A stretch of DNA of 64,000 bases from Strongyloides papillosus (GCA_005656395.1 SRSI01000010.1:248001-312000), one strand, 5' to 3'; counted from the first letter of the stretch, positions 15,001 to 25,547 are shown. A program made the numbers and translations. Notes: generated from the sequence alone by a model not told the origin.

Positions 15001-17644
15001 GAAGCTCGACATTATTTCTTTCATCTGATCATAAACTTCTTCTACTTTTGAATTTTCACTACTAGATGTCGGCAAATAACAAACTATTATTAACAAACAT
15101 ATGTTTTTAAGTTTAATGTTATTGTGCTCAACCAGAATCCTATGTGTTGATAAGAAACTTGATTGTTTTAATAAATTAAGGATATTATACAACCAACAAC
15201 AGTATAATTTTTACCTGTGGGGTCTAGTAAGTAAAGATAGCCATAGTCCTAAAATGGTGATTCTTTAGCATTTCTACTTTCGGTTAACTTTATTATTTTA
15301 TGATAATTAAAGTCTAGTATCACGTTTGTTATTTCCAGTATCTAGTTTTTGAGACCTTGAATAATTAAATTGATAAGATGAAGAACACTTTTTGAGTTTC
15401 TAAGGTATTCAGTCGTTTTTATGATCTAGCGACCATCCTCTGATAATATTACTGCCATTTTACTAGTTAATAGAAAAGGATGATATAGAAAATTATAAAA
15501 CCACATCTTCACAACTTGCTAGATGAAAGTAATGATAATTTCTTCTCTGCAAATTTAAATTTATCATGATTGGTCTTAACTATTTTAGCTTCCATGTTTG
15601 ATATTTGTTTAGCAACTTCCATAGAATGATAATGCAAAGTAGAATCCGTTGGTATCAACAAATCATTTATGTAGCCAGATACACAGGTGTTTTCTATCAT
15701 GAAATCGTCAGATCTGAATTTACTCTTCTTGCTGACTCGTCTTCCAGTAATAGTGATTTGTGAAGAAGAGAAATAAAATTTTATCAAGTGGTGTCATCTA
15801 CATAAATTAACACGTATTAAAACTAAAAATCTCATCCGAAATTTACGAAATTTTAATTTTTAAAATACTATAATTTTGTTTTAGGTGAAATCGGATTCCC
15901 AGGCCTATCTGGACTACCTGGACCACAAGGATACCCTGGTTTGGAAGGAGAAAAAGGCTACAAAGGCATGAAAGGTGATGATGGAGTACCCGGAGTTTCG
16001 GGACTAGATGGAAGACCAGGTGAAGAAGGCGGATGTGGCGACTCAGGAAACGATGGAGCACCAGGAGCACCTGGTTACCAAGGAGAACCAGGTGTATCCG
16101 GAATTCCAGGCAAGAAGGGACGTGATGGAGCACCAGGATTAGCTGGAGAAAGGGGCGTAGATGGAGCACCTGGATTCCCAGGAGAAGACTCAGTTTCTCC
16201 ACCAGGAGAACCAGGTTTTCCAGGACCACCAGGTCTGGATGGACTACAAGGCCCTCCAGGAATCCCAGGTGAAAGAGGATTTGATGGACTACCTGGAGCT
16301 CCAGGAGCTCCAGGAATGCCCGGAAATGACGGTGTACAAGGATTCCTAGGTGAAAAAGGTTTAGCAGGCATACCCGGAAAGAACGGTAGAGATGGAGCTC
16401 CAGGTTTACCGGGACTTGCCGGAAAAGATGGAGAACCAGGACCTCGCGGTAAAGATGGAGATTCTGGATATCCGGGTGTATCTGGACCACCGGGTAAGGA
16501 TGGACTACCAGGCTTGGCAGGTGATGTAGGTCCATATGGCATACAAGGAATCAGAGGAGATCCTGGTCCTAAAGGTGAACAGGGCGATAGTGGTTTTCCA
16601 GGACCTTCTGGAATGGATGGTAGGGATGGACTACCAGGTTTGCCAGGTTTACCTGGTGAAGCAGCACCCTATGAAGCTAGAATCCATTCTCCACCAGGGC
16701 CTCCAGGAGATCCAGGTTTTCCGGGCGAAAAAGGATATCCTGGCCTACCCGGAAACACAGGTTTACCAGGACCACCAGGGTTAGCAGGATTCCCAGGAAG
16801 TAGAGGACCACCAGGTCAAGATGGCCTACCTGGTACACCAGGTATCAGAGGAGAGCATGGAGATAGAGGAATTCCAGGTGAAGTTGGAAGACAAGGCAAA
16901 CCAGGAAGTCCTGGATATAGTGGTTTACCAGGTCAAAGAGGAAGACCAGCTGGTTCAAGAGGATTTACATTCACAAGACACTCACAAACAACTCAAGTTC
17001 CATCATGTCCAAGTGGCGCAGCTAAATTATGGGAAGGATATTCTTTATTGTATCTTCAAGGAAATGGTAGACCATCTGGACAAGATTTGGGATCACCAGG
17101 GTCATGTTTACCTAGATTTAGTACTATTCCATTCTTGTTTTGCAATGTGAATAATGTCTGCCACTATAGTTCAAGAAATGACTACTCTTTCTGGTTATCT
17201 ACAGGACAACCAATGACGAAAATGATGAATCCAGTTACTGGTTCAGCTATCCAACCTTATATTTCACGTTGTGTAGTTTGCGAAATACCAACACAAATAG
17301 TTGCTGTTCATTCTCAAGATCGTTCTGTGCCAGATTGTCCAAGAGGATGGTCTAGTTACTATCAAGGATACTCTTTTGTTATGCATACAGGCGCTGGTGC
17401 CGTTGGTACTGGACAAAAACTTGAATCACCGGGATCATGTTTAGAAGAATTCCATGCAGTTCCATTTATTGAATGTCACGGAAAAGGAACATGCAATTAC
17501 TATGCTACAAATCACGGTTTTTGGTTATCTACAATATCATCAGGTAATCAATTCAGAAAACCAATGCCACAAACATTGAAGGCTGGAGGTTTAAAAGATG
17601 GTGTATCAAGATGCAGAGTATGTATTAAAAATAGTCCATTCTAA
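1..17644 (+). CDS. emb-9: Type IV collagen alpha-1 chain, 3' part (5' end outside window)
   Basis: Basement-membrane collagen IV chain. I join exons 1..49 (partial), 3466..4959, 10034..10714 and 15885..17644. The total is 3981 nt, exactly 1327 codons including the stop, and every intron splits a Gly codon as G|GT (phase 1). Long Gly-X-Y repeats carry short interruptions typical of type IV (around [40 protein letters not shown]) and scattered Cys pairs. From about 16960 the protein becomes the C-terminal NC1 domain, two C4 repeats with the expected paired cysteines, ending [10 protein letters not shown]. Alpha-1 rather than alpha-2 (LET-2) type is inferred from TRHSQT, CNVNNVC and [10 protein letters not shown], the last lacking the alpha-2 insertion. 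A full chain is about 1750 residues, so roughly 400 N-terminal residues with the 7S domain lie upstream. Possible poly(A) signals AATAAA lie at 17652 and 17670. Confidence 0.93.
50..3465. other. Collagen intron 1 (3.4 kb), mostly retroelement relic
   Basis: Starts GTAAGTG and ends TTTATAG, phase 1. Roughly 700-2800 is a decayed minus-strand non-LTR retrotransposon (separate entry). I see nothing coding in 50-700 or 2800-3465. Confidence 0.85.
717..2790 (-). mobile_element. Degenerate non-LTR (LINE-like) retrotransposon with endonuclease and RT
   Basis: Minus-strand fragments fall in the order of a non-LTR element. Around 2776-2567 is the endonuclease N-terminus (ITETK, then GGVIFSIF). At 2464-2129 comes the endonuclease core with GDFNG and [12 protein letters not shown] charged linker follows at 1960-1544. 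Near 1317-1274 is the RT motif [15 protein letters not shown], in a frame that then hits a stop. At 1264-857 is the region that should hold the FADD box, here changed to FTDY, followed by [11 protein letters not shown]. At 968-717 is the post-RT segment ([15 protein letters not shown], then YAAHSW). Several frames and stops are needed, so the copy is dead. RTE/Jockey-like in style; the clade is not determined. Confidence 0.8.
6106..7816. mobile_element. Non-autonomous Tc1/mariner- or pogo-like TIR element
   Basis: The left end reads CAGTCAAAACCTG and the right end CAGGTTTGACTG, an inverted pair. Each is flanked by TA (6104-6105 and 7817-7818), the target duplication expected of the Tc1/mariner/pogo superfamily. 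Subterminal sequence also pairs: GGACCACC on the left against GGTGGTCTTTAGGACAGG on the right. The motif CTTAAATGTCAGGTGGTCTT appears at both 6155 and about 7780, so the left end also forms its own hairpin. No transposase ORF remains in the 1.7 kb. Confidence 0.7.
6690..7575. repeat. Diverged copy of the 188-bp-repeat TIR element, nested in the Tc1-like element
   Basis: Two tandem units start near 6914 and 7101, 187 bp apart. Each has an ATCSCTTGYATRCGATT core, then GGCTACAAAATGAGG or a variant, then GATGCCTACGGG. The same order of landmarks occurs in the element at 46514-47806, including the right-flank GCGAATTTTTGTTTCCTCCC block near 7410. The boundaries are approximate, and I cannot see intact terminal inverted repeats in this copy. 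Confidence 0.6.
10850..12500 (-). mobile_element. Ty3/gypsy-like LTR retrotransposon pol relic (RNase H, integrase)
   Basis: Read on the minus strand, 12270-12055 matches the RNase H start of gypsy-type pol ([10 protein letters not shown], then [18 protein letters not shown]). It is followed at about 11575-11345 by an integrase zinc-finger and core start: [16 protein letters not shown], then [12 protein letters not shown], then [12 protein letters not shown], interrupted by two stops. The order RNase H then integrase is that of Ty3/gypsy. Many stops and frame changes show it is inactive. A possible LTR remnant is discussed under findings. Confidence 0.65.
12800..15200 (-). mobile_element. Second degenerate non-LTR retrotransposon (endonuclease, RT)
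   Basis: Minus strand, 5' to 3'. At 15192-14926 is an endonuclease fragment ([10 protein letters not shown], then a degraded NIVIGEI in place of GDFN). Linker pieces lie at 14743-14432 and 14275-14015. A 260-residue RT core at 13984-13202 has [42 protein letters not shown] and an intact YADD in [11 protein letters not shown]. At 13020-12817 is the post-RT region ([13 protein letters not shown]). It retains longer open frames than the element in intron 1 and is probably younger, but it is still broken by stops and frame changes. Confidence 0.8.
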
Positions 17645-18750
17645 AGGAGAAAATAAACTTTATTTTGACAATAAAATTTTAACAAGTTTACGAAAAAATT
17701 GATTAATAACTAATTTTATAATTAAATATATTAATATCTTTCCTTATATTTTCCTTTGTCTTTTTTTCTTTTTAATATTTTGACAATGAATAAGCCAAAA
17801 TAAACTAAAATATTATTTTTGCGTTATTTTCATGTTTTTTAATTGACTTCATCTTCTTTCTATCTCTTTTTTACATTGTTCTCACATTCTTCTATTTATA
17901 AGTGTGTAAAGATTTTCTTTAACCTTTTGAAAGACATTTTCTTTAATTCCTCTTTTTCGCATAATTGAATTTTCATGAAATATTATCAAAAAAGAAAATA
18001 CTTTTTTACAGATATTATGCAACCTGTATAATATTTTTTTTAACTTTAACAATTAAAAGACGTAATTAATTTTTTTTATGTATTTGCACAAAACAATTCC
18101 CCATATACGCATTTTTATAAAACTAAATTAAATATGAATATTAGAAATACAAGTATATTTTTTTTACGTTATTGGCAATTTGTTTATAATTTATATTCAT
18201 ACATTGACAACATACTTCAAAATAGTTTAACGAAAAAATGAATTCAAAAAAATTGAATAATATTTAATAAAATGATTGGTGAGCTTTTGTTTGGTGATCA
18301 ACAAAAAATTTTAGTTATATTAGAAAATCTTTTTATTTTAGTTACTTTAATTTTCAAAAACGAAGGGTATTTCATGGTAAATCTTCGTAGTTTACATAAG
18401 TGAGTGAAAAGATTTTTGTTTGAGGCATTCCACGAGTCCAAATAATGAACTTTTATTTATTATAATGCACATTTATTGAATGCTATAGCATTTTTTATAT
18501 TTATATTACATAAACAATATAGTTATTTACAGTGTCATTTTTAATGACTATTTTATTAAATATTTAATATTTCAATAGCATTTTGCACCGAACATTGTGC
18601 TTTAATAATTGAAGAAATGAAAGTAATTTTGAAAAAAATAAGTATTTATTATATCTTAAAATATGAGTAAGATAAAAATACTCCGTAAATAGTCTTTCAC
18701 ATTAATTATGAAGGATAAAACATATTTTTTAATAGTCTTTCTATCAATAT
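17645..18750. other. Collagen 3' flank, no gene seen
   Basis: The collagen 3'UTR with AATAAA hexamers at 17652 and 17670, then AT-rich sequence up to the convergent end of the first cysteine-rich gene. I see no open frame or RNA gene here. Confidence 0.6.
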
Positions 18751-19008
18751 TTATTTGAAAAATATTCTAACACAAACAAAATCTTCATTCTCACTTTCGT
18801 CTAAACTTTTAAGACAAAAATCATATGGTCCACAAATAGAATATTGAGAAGCAAAATTGCATTTCGGAGCACAATATGAACCATAAGAGTGCATATAGCA
18901 AGCTTGTTCCAATCCACAATCATAATGATAATGACAATTCCATTGACAATTAATGTATTTTGGTAATAATAAAACAAATAATAAAAGAGAAATTATATTT
19001 AGAAGCAT
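18751..19008 (-). CDS. Small secreted cysteine-rich protein, paralogue 1
   Basis: 85 residues. A hydrophobic N-terminus (LLNIISLLLFVLLLP) looks like a signal peptide cleaved near INC-QW. The mature part has eight cysteines in the order C-x2-H-x-D-C-x5-C-x8-C-x3-C-x8-C-x5-C-x13-C, shared with two neighbours at 19228-19509 and 19773-20033. That points to a disulfide-rich extracellular module. I do not recognise the family; the spacing loosely recalls EB-like or EGF-like domains, but I cannot assign it. No TM segment or other domain. The same strand and spacing as the neighbours suggest tandem duplication. Confidence 0.7.
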   Translation of the reverse strand: MLLNIISLLLFVLLLPKYINCQWNCHYHYDCGLEQACYMHSYGSYCAPKCNFASQYSICGPYDFCLKSLDESENEDFVCVRIFFK

Positions 19009-19227
19009 TATCTTGAAATTCTTGACAACTAAATTTTTTGCAATAAAATTGTCTTATAATAGTTTTTCCATCACTTTATTTATTACTTTCAACATAAAAA
19101 TCTTTTAGATAAACATAACTTAGTAATGTTTATTTTTATGAGCTACTTCTAAAATGAATCATCAATTAAGAAATAAAAGAAATGAAACACTATCTTAAAA
19201 TTTATTTAAATTATAAAAGTTAATAAA

Positions 19228-19509
19228 TCACATCAAAGGTATAGTTGTATTAGATCCACAAACAAAGCATGCTACTCCAATGGCATCAATTTGACAAAGA
19301 CATCGTGAATTATCTCCACAAATAAACATATCAAAGAAAGAACAGGTACATAGTGGGCGGCAAGTATATGCTCCATTTTGGACATTACATCCGTAGCCAA
19401 AAGGACAATCCCTATGACATCTACACTGCTGTCCATAAATTGGAGGAACAATTGAAAATAAGTAAATTAGAAAAGTTATTTTAAATATTAATTTGTAAAA
19501 ATTAATCAT
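19228..19509 (-). CDS. Small secreted cysteine-rich protein, paralogue 2
   Basis: 93 residues with a signal-peptide-like start (FKITFLIYLFSIVPPIYG, then QQ). The mature part keeps the neighbours' frame C-x2-H-x-D-C-x5-C-x8-C-x3-C-x9-C-x5-C-x13-C. It adds four extra cysteines (CRC, TCS, CLC and one before the last Cys) and a short tail after the final Cys. The extra cysteines could form two more disulfides. Function unknown. About 220 bp separate it from paralogue 1 and 260 bp from paralogue 3. Confidence 0.7.
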   Translation of the reverse strand: MINFYKLIFKITFLIYLFSIVPPIYGQQCRCHRDCPFGYGCNVQNGAYTCRPLCTCSFFDMFICGDNSRCLCQIDAIGVACFVCGSNTTIPLM

Positions 19510-19772
19510 TTTTCTAAGAAAATATATTTTCGAATATTTTACTAAATTTTTTCTCTTAAATACACTTTTTCTAATAATATTTATTATTTAATTTTTTTAA
19601 AAAAAGTTCAATCAAAAGGGTAAACATTTTTAAAGAATTTATTAAAAAAATCCAAAAATTTCAAGCAAAATATTTGAATATAAAAGAAAAAGAAATTCTG
19701 GGAAGTGGGTAATTTTTTTCATATCTTTATAAAACTTTCTAAACAAAAGCTTATTTAATCAGTAGGAATTTT

Positions 19773-20033
19773 TTATTTAGAAGTACTAATACAAACGTAT
19801 GCTTCTTTTTGTTCTGAGTCATTGACTCTTCTGCAAACTTCGTTAATATAACAACCTCCGTTCATAATTCCATTATTAGTACATTCGTTGGCACAATATG
19901 AGCCAAAATCATTTATTACACAACCATTCATTTTCTGACAATCTCCATGAATTTTACAAAGGAATTGGGCATTAATAATTGATAAAATAGTAAGAATCAA
20001 AATAGAATATTTTTGTAAAATAATATCGATCAT
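19773..20033 (-). CDS. Small secreted cysteine-rich protein, paralogue 3
   Basis: 86 residues: a signal-peptide-like start (IDIILQKYSILILTILSIINA, then QF) and eight cysteines in the shared pattern C-x2-H-x-D-C-x5-C-x8-C-x3-C-x9-C-x5-C-x13-C. The middle VINDFGSYC resembles YMHSYGSYC of paralogue 1, so those two are the closer pair. Probably extracellular; no function is assignable. Confidence 0.7.
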   Translation of the reverse strand: MIDIILQKYSILILTILSIINAQFLCKIHGDCQKMNGCVINDFGSYCANECTNNGIMNGGCYINEVCRRVNDSEQKEAYVCISTSK

Positions 20034-23000
20034 ATTACTATTCGTAGTTTGATCAAAATTAAAAAATAACCACTATACAACATTTTTTAGTTTATTTTAT
20101 CTCCAATTTTGTACTATAATTATAAGGGAAAAACCAGATAATATTATTTTTATAAAAACATCAATATTAACATTCTTGTGAGTCAACAAACAAAAAGTTA
20201 AAATTTTTTTTTGTAATTGCAAATCAATTATTTAATCAACATGACAAATACAAAATTACTCATAAAAATCTGAAATCTACATTTTATATTTGTTTTCTTT
20301 ATAATAGAAAAAAATTTTTTGACTAATTATTTATATCTAAAATCACAATTTTAAATATTTTTACTTACTCTACCAACAACTGAAATGTATTTATTTGTTT
20401 TAAAATAACTATTATAGAATCCTTAGTCATTCCACACTTGATACGTACGATATAACGTAAGTAAAATTTATTGTCAAATATTATTTTTTAATAGATTTTT
20501 GTTAAAATGATTTATTATTTAAAAAATAATGTTATAAATTTTGATACTTTAGAAAATAAATTAAAGTTTAATTTTCCAGAAAAAAAAACACATTTACACA
20601 GAAAACTGAAAAATGAACTTTCATTTTAGAATTTATAAGTATTCAATTTTAAATATGAAGTGTATTATTCGTTAAATTAAAATATTTTAAACTATAATAA
20701 TTCACAATATTTATTTAGAACGCAATACAATTGAATACTCCATTTTTTGATAAAGTGGAAAAGTAATACAATATAAAACAAGTCCATTTTGGACATAAAA
20801 ATGTGTATATTTTTAAAATGAAATAGATTTTTTCTCTTTTTATTTGTGGTCCATAGCAATTCCATTCCTCTATTAGCATTCTCCAAATAAAACCATTTAA
20901 ACGGTAATTTGCATAGAAGTCCTTTGATATTATTATTTATACTGCAAAAATATACTTATCAACTTTCAGATACACTTCAATACTGAAGTGCAATTTTTTG
21001 TACCATCACAAAAGTTGAATTCATTAAATGCACTTTCTAAGAAAAAAGTAATGAAAGGAAACAGGATATAAATATAAAATCATATATAATATTATGTAAA
21101 AAGCGTATTATAAAGTTATATGCCTTTCATATGTTTCATTTTTTATTATTTTATATAATTTGAAATTTTTGAAAAAAAAATTGTCAAATAATCTTTAAAA
21201 AATGATATTGAAAGAATTTTTACACTTTCGATTTTACATAAAATTATAGTTTTCTATAAGTAAAACGTTTTTACACAAGCAAAGTGATATAAGTAAATCA
21301 GACTACTTCAACAAAACAAAAATAGATTAACAAATTGTACCTAAAAGTTTAACCTATAGAAAATATAAATTATTTTAACAAAATGATTATAACATCTATT
21401 TATAACAAATCATCAGCCGTTAATGATAAAATATGATTGGCATTATATACTAAAATGTTATAATAAGATGATTTTGTATAGAAAAAAGTTAATGCATCAT
21501 CATATGTTAATGTAACATCTTGTATACCTTTCAATTGAAATCTCAGAAATTGACGTATCGCTTAGTATATAGTAGAAAATATTTTAAAAGAATAAATTTT
21601 AAAGGATTAAAAAATATAAAAAAATTGTTAATATTTCATCAAGTTTACAGAAATAATTTATGATGATTAATAAAAAATAAATCAAATAACTTATATGAAA
21701 AATGATTTTTCTTCCATAATATCTTTGCCCTTTTCTTTTATTAAAGAAGGTAAAAAAAATTTGATTAATTGTAAAAAAAATATTTGTTTTTAAATTATAC
21801 TGAACAGAAATTTTAAAGTAAATTGTTCATAATTAAACATGTAGAATTAATTATTCATTCTACTAATATATTATCGAAAAATTGTTATATGAATTTATTT
21901 TATAAACTTTTCATTTATCGTTTTGAAATTAATAAATAAATAAATGACTTTTGGTTTTGAATTATCATATTACATGCTCTAACATCCTTTTCATTTAATA
22001 TTTTTTAATTATTTTAAGTTTTTAATACCTAAGAAGTTGTGTATTATAATAAATAATATAATAAATTATCTATGAATTAGAAGGAAATGTATTTCTAGTA
22101 ATTAATTTCTTAAAATGATTCTCTAAAAGAAGTGCAATTATTCTTTACCTTTAAAAATTGCCTTTCTCAGTTTGTTAGTGTTCACCTCTTTATCAAAACA
22201 ATTTTTTTATAAAATGAAAAAATTTTTTAAGATATTTTATACAAATATTTATATTACAACAAAAATATTCTAATCTTAAATTGTTAATTTTTAAATTTAT
22301 TCATAGAGATCTATTATTATAATCTAACTATTGTTTTGGTTATTTTTTAAATTATTTATATGATTAAAAATAATTATTTACTCATTAAAGGATTGTTGCA
22401 AACATTTGTATAGTGTGAAATATAATATATTGTAAGATTGAGATCAATAAAATTAAAAAAAAGTTTATAATCAAATAATTTTTTAACAGACATCTACAAA
22501 TATAGTAAATTGAATTAAAGAGTTTATATCATTACGACATATTTCGATAGACAATTTTATATTGAAGTTTTTTTTTTTCAATTCTATAAATTATATTTGT
22601 ATGTATATCATTTTTAATTGATTTTTGCTCATCAATATTTCAACTTTTTATAGCAAAAGTTTTCCTTATTTCAATATATATTTAAGTATATATAAGGAGA
22701 TATTTAAATAATCATAACTAGAAGTAACAAAAATTTTGAAAAATTACTATGTAAACGTTAAAAAAATTTTTTGCTTAAATGGGTACCATTATATATCACA
22801 TTAGGCATTATTTTCCACATAAAATCTTTAAGTTGAAATCAAAAATTAAAATTTCTATCATAATCTCTCACTTCCTTCTTATCATAAAAGTGCCCTTTGA
22901 AAAAAAAATTCTCATGATATGATGAACAATAATTTATTTAATGTCACCTTTTTATTAATGATATATCATTAAATAATTCAATAAATTTTGCTATTTAAAA

Positions 23001-24540
23001 AGTTAGTGTAAACTATCTCATATATTTTGACAAAGTCTAAAATTTTATTCACTAAAATTAAATATCACTTTAAACCAGGTGAATATATTTTTTTCCATCA
23101 TTAAAAATAATATTTATTATTCTAAAATATACTTAATCGCTTAAAATTTTTTCCTCTTTCTCTCTGTTTACACTAACAATTTTGAAAAATAGAAAAAATC
23201 AAAGACAACAACAAAACAATATTTTTTTAATGTAATCCTCTTTGTACAAAAATTATTATTTGACTATTAACTTTTTATATTTTAATAATAATAAATTTAA
23301 TAGACAACAATTATTAGTTTTATTTAGTTTCATGAAAATAGAACATAATAAACTGATTATATAATTAGAAACAAAAAATAAGGAAATATAACAGTGTTGT
23401 CGAAAATATATTTGACAAAAAATATTAAGAAAGGTTCATTGAACTGACATAACTCATTATCATTTTGTATCTCAATGAATTTTGTCACTAGGTAAACTTT
23501 ACTTATTTATATTATTTCCCAACTCGCAATTTTAGTCTATATCAACTAATTTTTTTTAATTGTAATAATGTCATATTTGCTGCCCTCAAATAAAATAATA
23601 TAATTCATACTTTTAGTTGAAGATATGATAAAAAAGTAGGTATGATATAATTAATCACCATCTAATTTTGTAGGAATATAATAAATGTCTGGTTTTCTAT
23701 GGTAAAATAAAGTGTAATTATCAATTTGTTCAATCTGATCAGCATTCCTCCTCTAAAATTTTTATATATGTTTTTCCTAATATTTTTTTTCATTTATTTA
23801 CTACTAGGACACCTTCATCATTAATCATTCATGTTTTGTACTTTATTAATATCTTTAAAAAGATATGCACTTCTAGTACAAAATACGTAAAAGTGCTTTA
23901 TTTTTAAATATAATAAATTCTTTTTCTTCTTTATGGGAAATAGTGGAAAATTATTTGACTCATTTTTTTCTCAGTATCAACATTTTATATCAAAAAGAAT
24001 ATAATAATCTTTATTTAACTCTATTTTATATAATAATATTATTATTTAAAAACGTAAAAGTTTTATTATAATATACAATTTTATAGTTGAAATATCATTA
24101 TTATAATTTATTTTGCGGTTAAATTTTCATATATAATAATTATTTTTTCAATAAACACATTAATATTTGTTCATTGTTTTTTTTTGTTTAAATCTTTTAT
24201 TTATCTGTTACTTTATTTACTTTTAATACAATCACTAATTTTATGTTAAAGATATATAGTTAATTCATAATTAATCATCATTTTACCCGTATATTTTTAT
24301 TTTTACTTTTCTTTCTCTCTCATTATAAACCACATATATTTTTGATAATTCATTAAAATTATTCTTCTTTTTTTTCGATTGTCTACCTAAGTTTAATGGT
24401 AATTATCGTGTTGTATATAATTATACAGCCTTTTATTGATATTGACCATCAATTTAATCATTATTATAAATAATTCGCATTCATTTTTAAAATTATTATA
24501 TGATTATAGGAAGCAATCATTCTGCTCTTTTTTAGCAATC
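20034..24540. other. Gene-poor, very AT-rich region (4.5 kb)
   Basis: Long A/T runs, no convincing open frame, and no tRNA-like or repeat structure that I could make out. The only longer open frame (64 codons, minus strand, 20886-20692) has no protein-like features, and I do not call it. It may hold regulatory sequence for the flanking genes. Confidence 0.5.
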
Positions 24541-25179
24541 ATGCTACATAAAAGAGGAACGTCAATTATACTAACACCATACTCGGAAGCTTCTATTCCT
24601 TGGAATCAATGGTTGCTTCTTTTTGAGAATTATTGCTGTCTCAACAATGTACAAAATATTTCTATGAAACAAAGATTACTTATTCATTATTTAGGCCCAA
24701 AGGCTTTTGATCAATTATATATAATGTTATATCCAAAGTGCCTTTTTAAGATGCCTTATGATGAATTACTATCAAATTGTACAGGATGTTTTGGAAATGA
24801 TATATCAAATGAAAATTATAATATTTCATATCCTTATTGTTGTTCGATAAATGATTTTATCAATCTAAAACAATCATCTAATGAAAGTATCTCTGAATTT
24901 TATCTATCACTAAAACAATCCGCTATTAATTTGGGACTAAACGATTCTGAACTTCATCAGAAAATTATGTATCGCACATTTATGAATGGATTATACAATC
25001 TAGAAATTAGAAAACGGTTAAAGAAAGAAAAACAAGTTATTAAAAGCCTTTTGGATGCCTATAAATTTGTGAGAAAATATGAAAAAATAGAAGAGTTAAA
25101 AGATAGAGAGAGAAAGAAAATATTAAAACAAATTTTGATGCCTAAATATCCAGTTAATGAAGAGGTTCCTGATTTTTAA
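24541..25179 (+). CDS. Free-standing Gag-capsid-like protein (possible domesticated retroelement gag)
   Basis: 212 residues, uninterrupted. The start is the first in-frame ATG and lies five bases after a T-rich splice-acceptor-like CTCTTTTTTAG. The protein reads like the capsid region of Ty3/gypsy-type Gag: PWNQWLLLFENYC near the start, KQRLLIHYLGPKAFDQLY, YDELLSNC, then NESISEFYLSLKQSAINLG and FMNGLYNLEIRKRL, ending in a basic coiled tail (EKIEELKDRERKK). There is no zinc knuckle, and no protease, RT or integrase follows within 370 bp before the next gene. It may be an old gag fragment still open by chance, or a host gene derived from gag. Confidence 0.6.
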   Translation: MLHKRGTSIILTPYSEASIPWNQWLLLFENYCCLNNVQNISMKQRLLIHYLGPKAFDQLYIMLYPKCLFKMPYDELLSNCTGCFGNDISNENYNISYPYCCSINDFINLKQSSNESISEFYLSLKQSAINLGLNDSELHQKIMYRTFMNGLYNLEIRKRLKKEKQVIKSLLDAYKFVRKYEKIEELKDRERKKILKQILMPKYPVNEEVPDF

Positions 25180-25547
25180 AGTAATTTAAAATTATCTATT
25201 TTTACTTTAAATATTACTGCCTATAAAATTTTATAGGAAAATAATTGATATAATATATGTTTAATTGTATTTTATTAAATACATTTATAATGAAATGGAG
25301 CTATGAATATTACATCAAAATAATTATATATTTCTTTCTTCTTTATATTATAATGCTATATAATAAGCTTTCAAATCATTTTTTCTACACTGAAACTCTC
25401 TTATCATTTTTATAAGTACTCTGTAAATACAACAAATTCTATTAATATTTATTTTAATGTATTTTTTATAAACATTATATACATAACTTTTTTATCTTTA
25501 AAAACCTGAATCATTTTTGATATATTAAAACGATAATAAAAATATTA
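25180..25547. other. Intergenic, no feature seen
   Basis: AT-rich 3' flank between two convergent genes. AATAAA-like hexamers are present on both strands; nothing else is supported. Confidence 0.5.

Larger units (their letters stand above)
10715..15884. other. Collagen intron 3 (5.2 kb), nested retroelement relics
   Basis: GTAAGTAA at the donor, TTGTTTTAG at the acceptor, phase 1. It holds a gypsy-like pol relic (about 10850-12500) and a second non-LTR relic (about 12800-15200), both minus strand. The first and last ~110 bp of the intron are similar to each other (10732-10842 and 15782-15884). A minus-strand open frame at 15787-15509 just inside the right end encodes about 92 residues that I do not recognise. 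Confidence 0.85.

Noticed and set aside
15509..15787. 92-codon minus-strand frame at the right end of collagen intron 3, considered as gag of the gypsy-like element
   Set aside because: The position fits, but I see no capsid or zinc-knuckle motif, so I left it unassigned.
20692..20886. 64-codon minus-strand open frame
   Set aside because: No domain, no signal peptide, composition like the surrounding AT-rich DNA.
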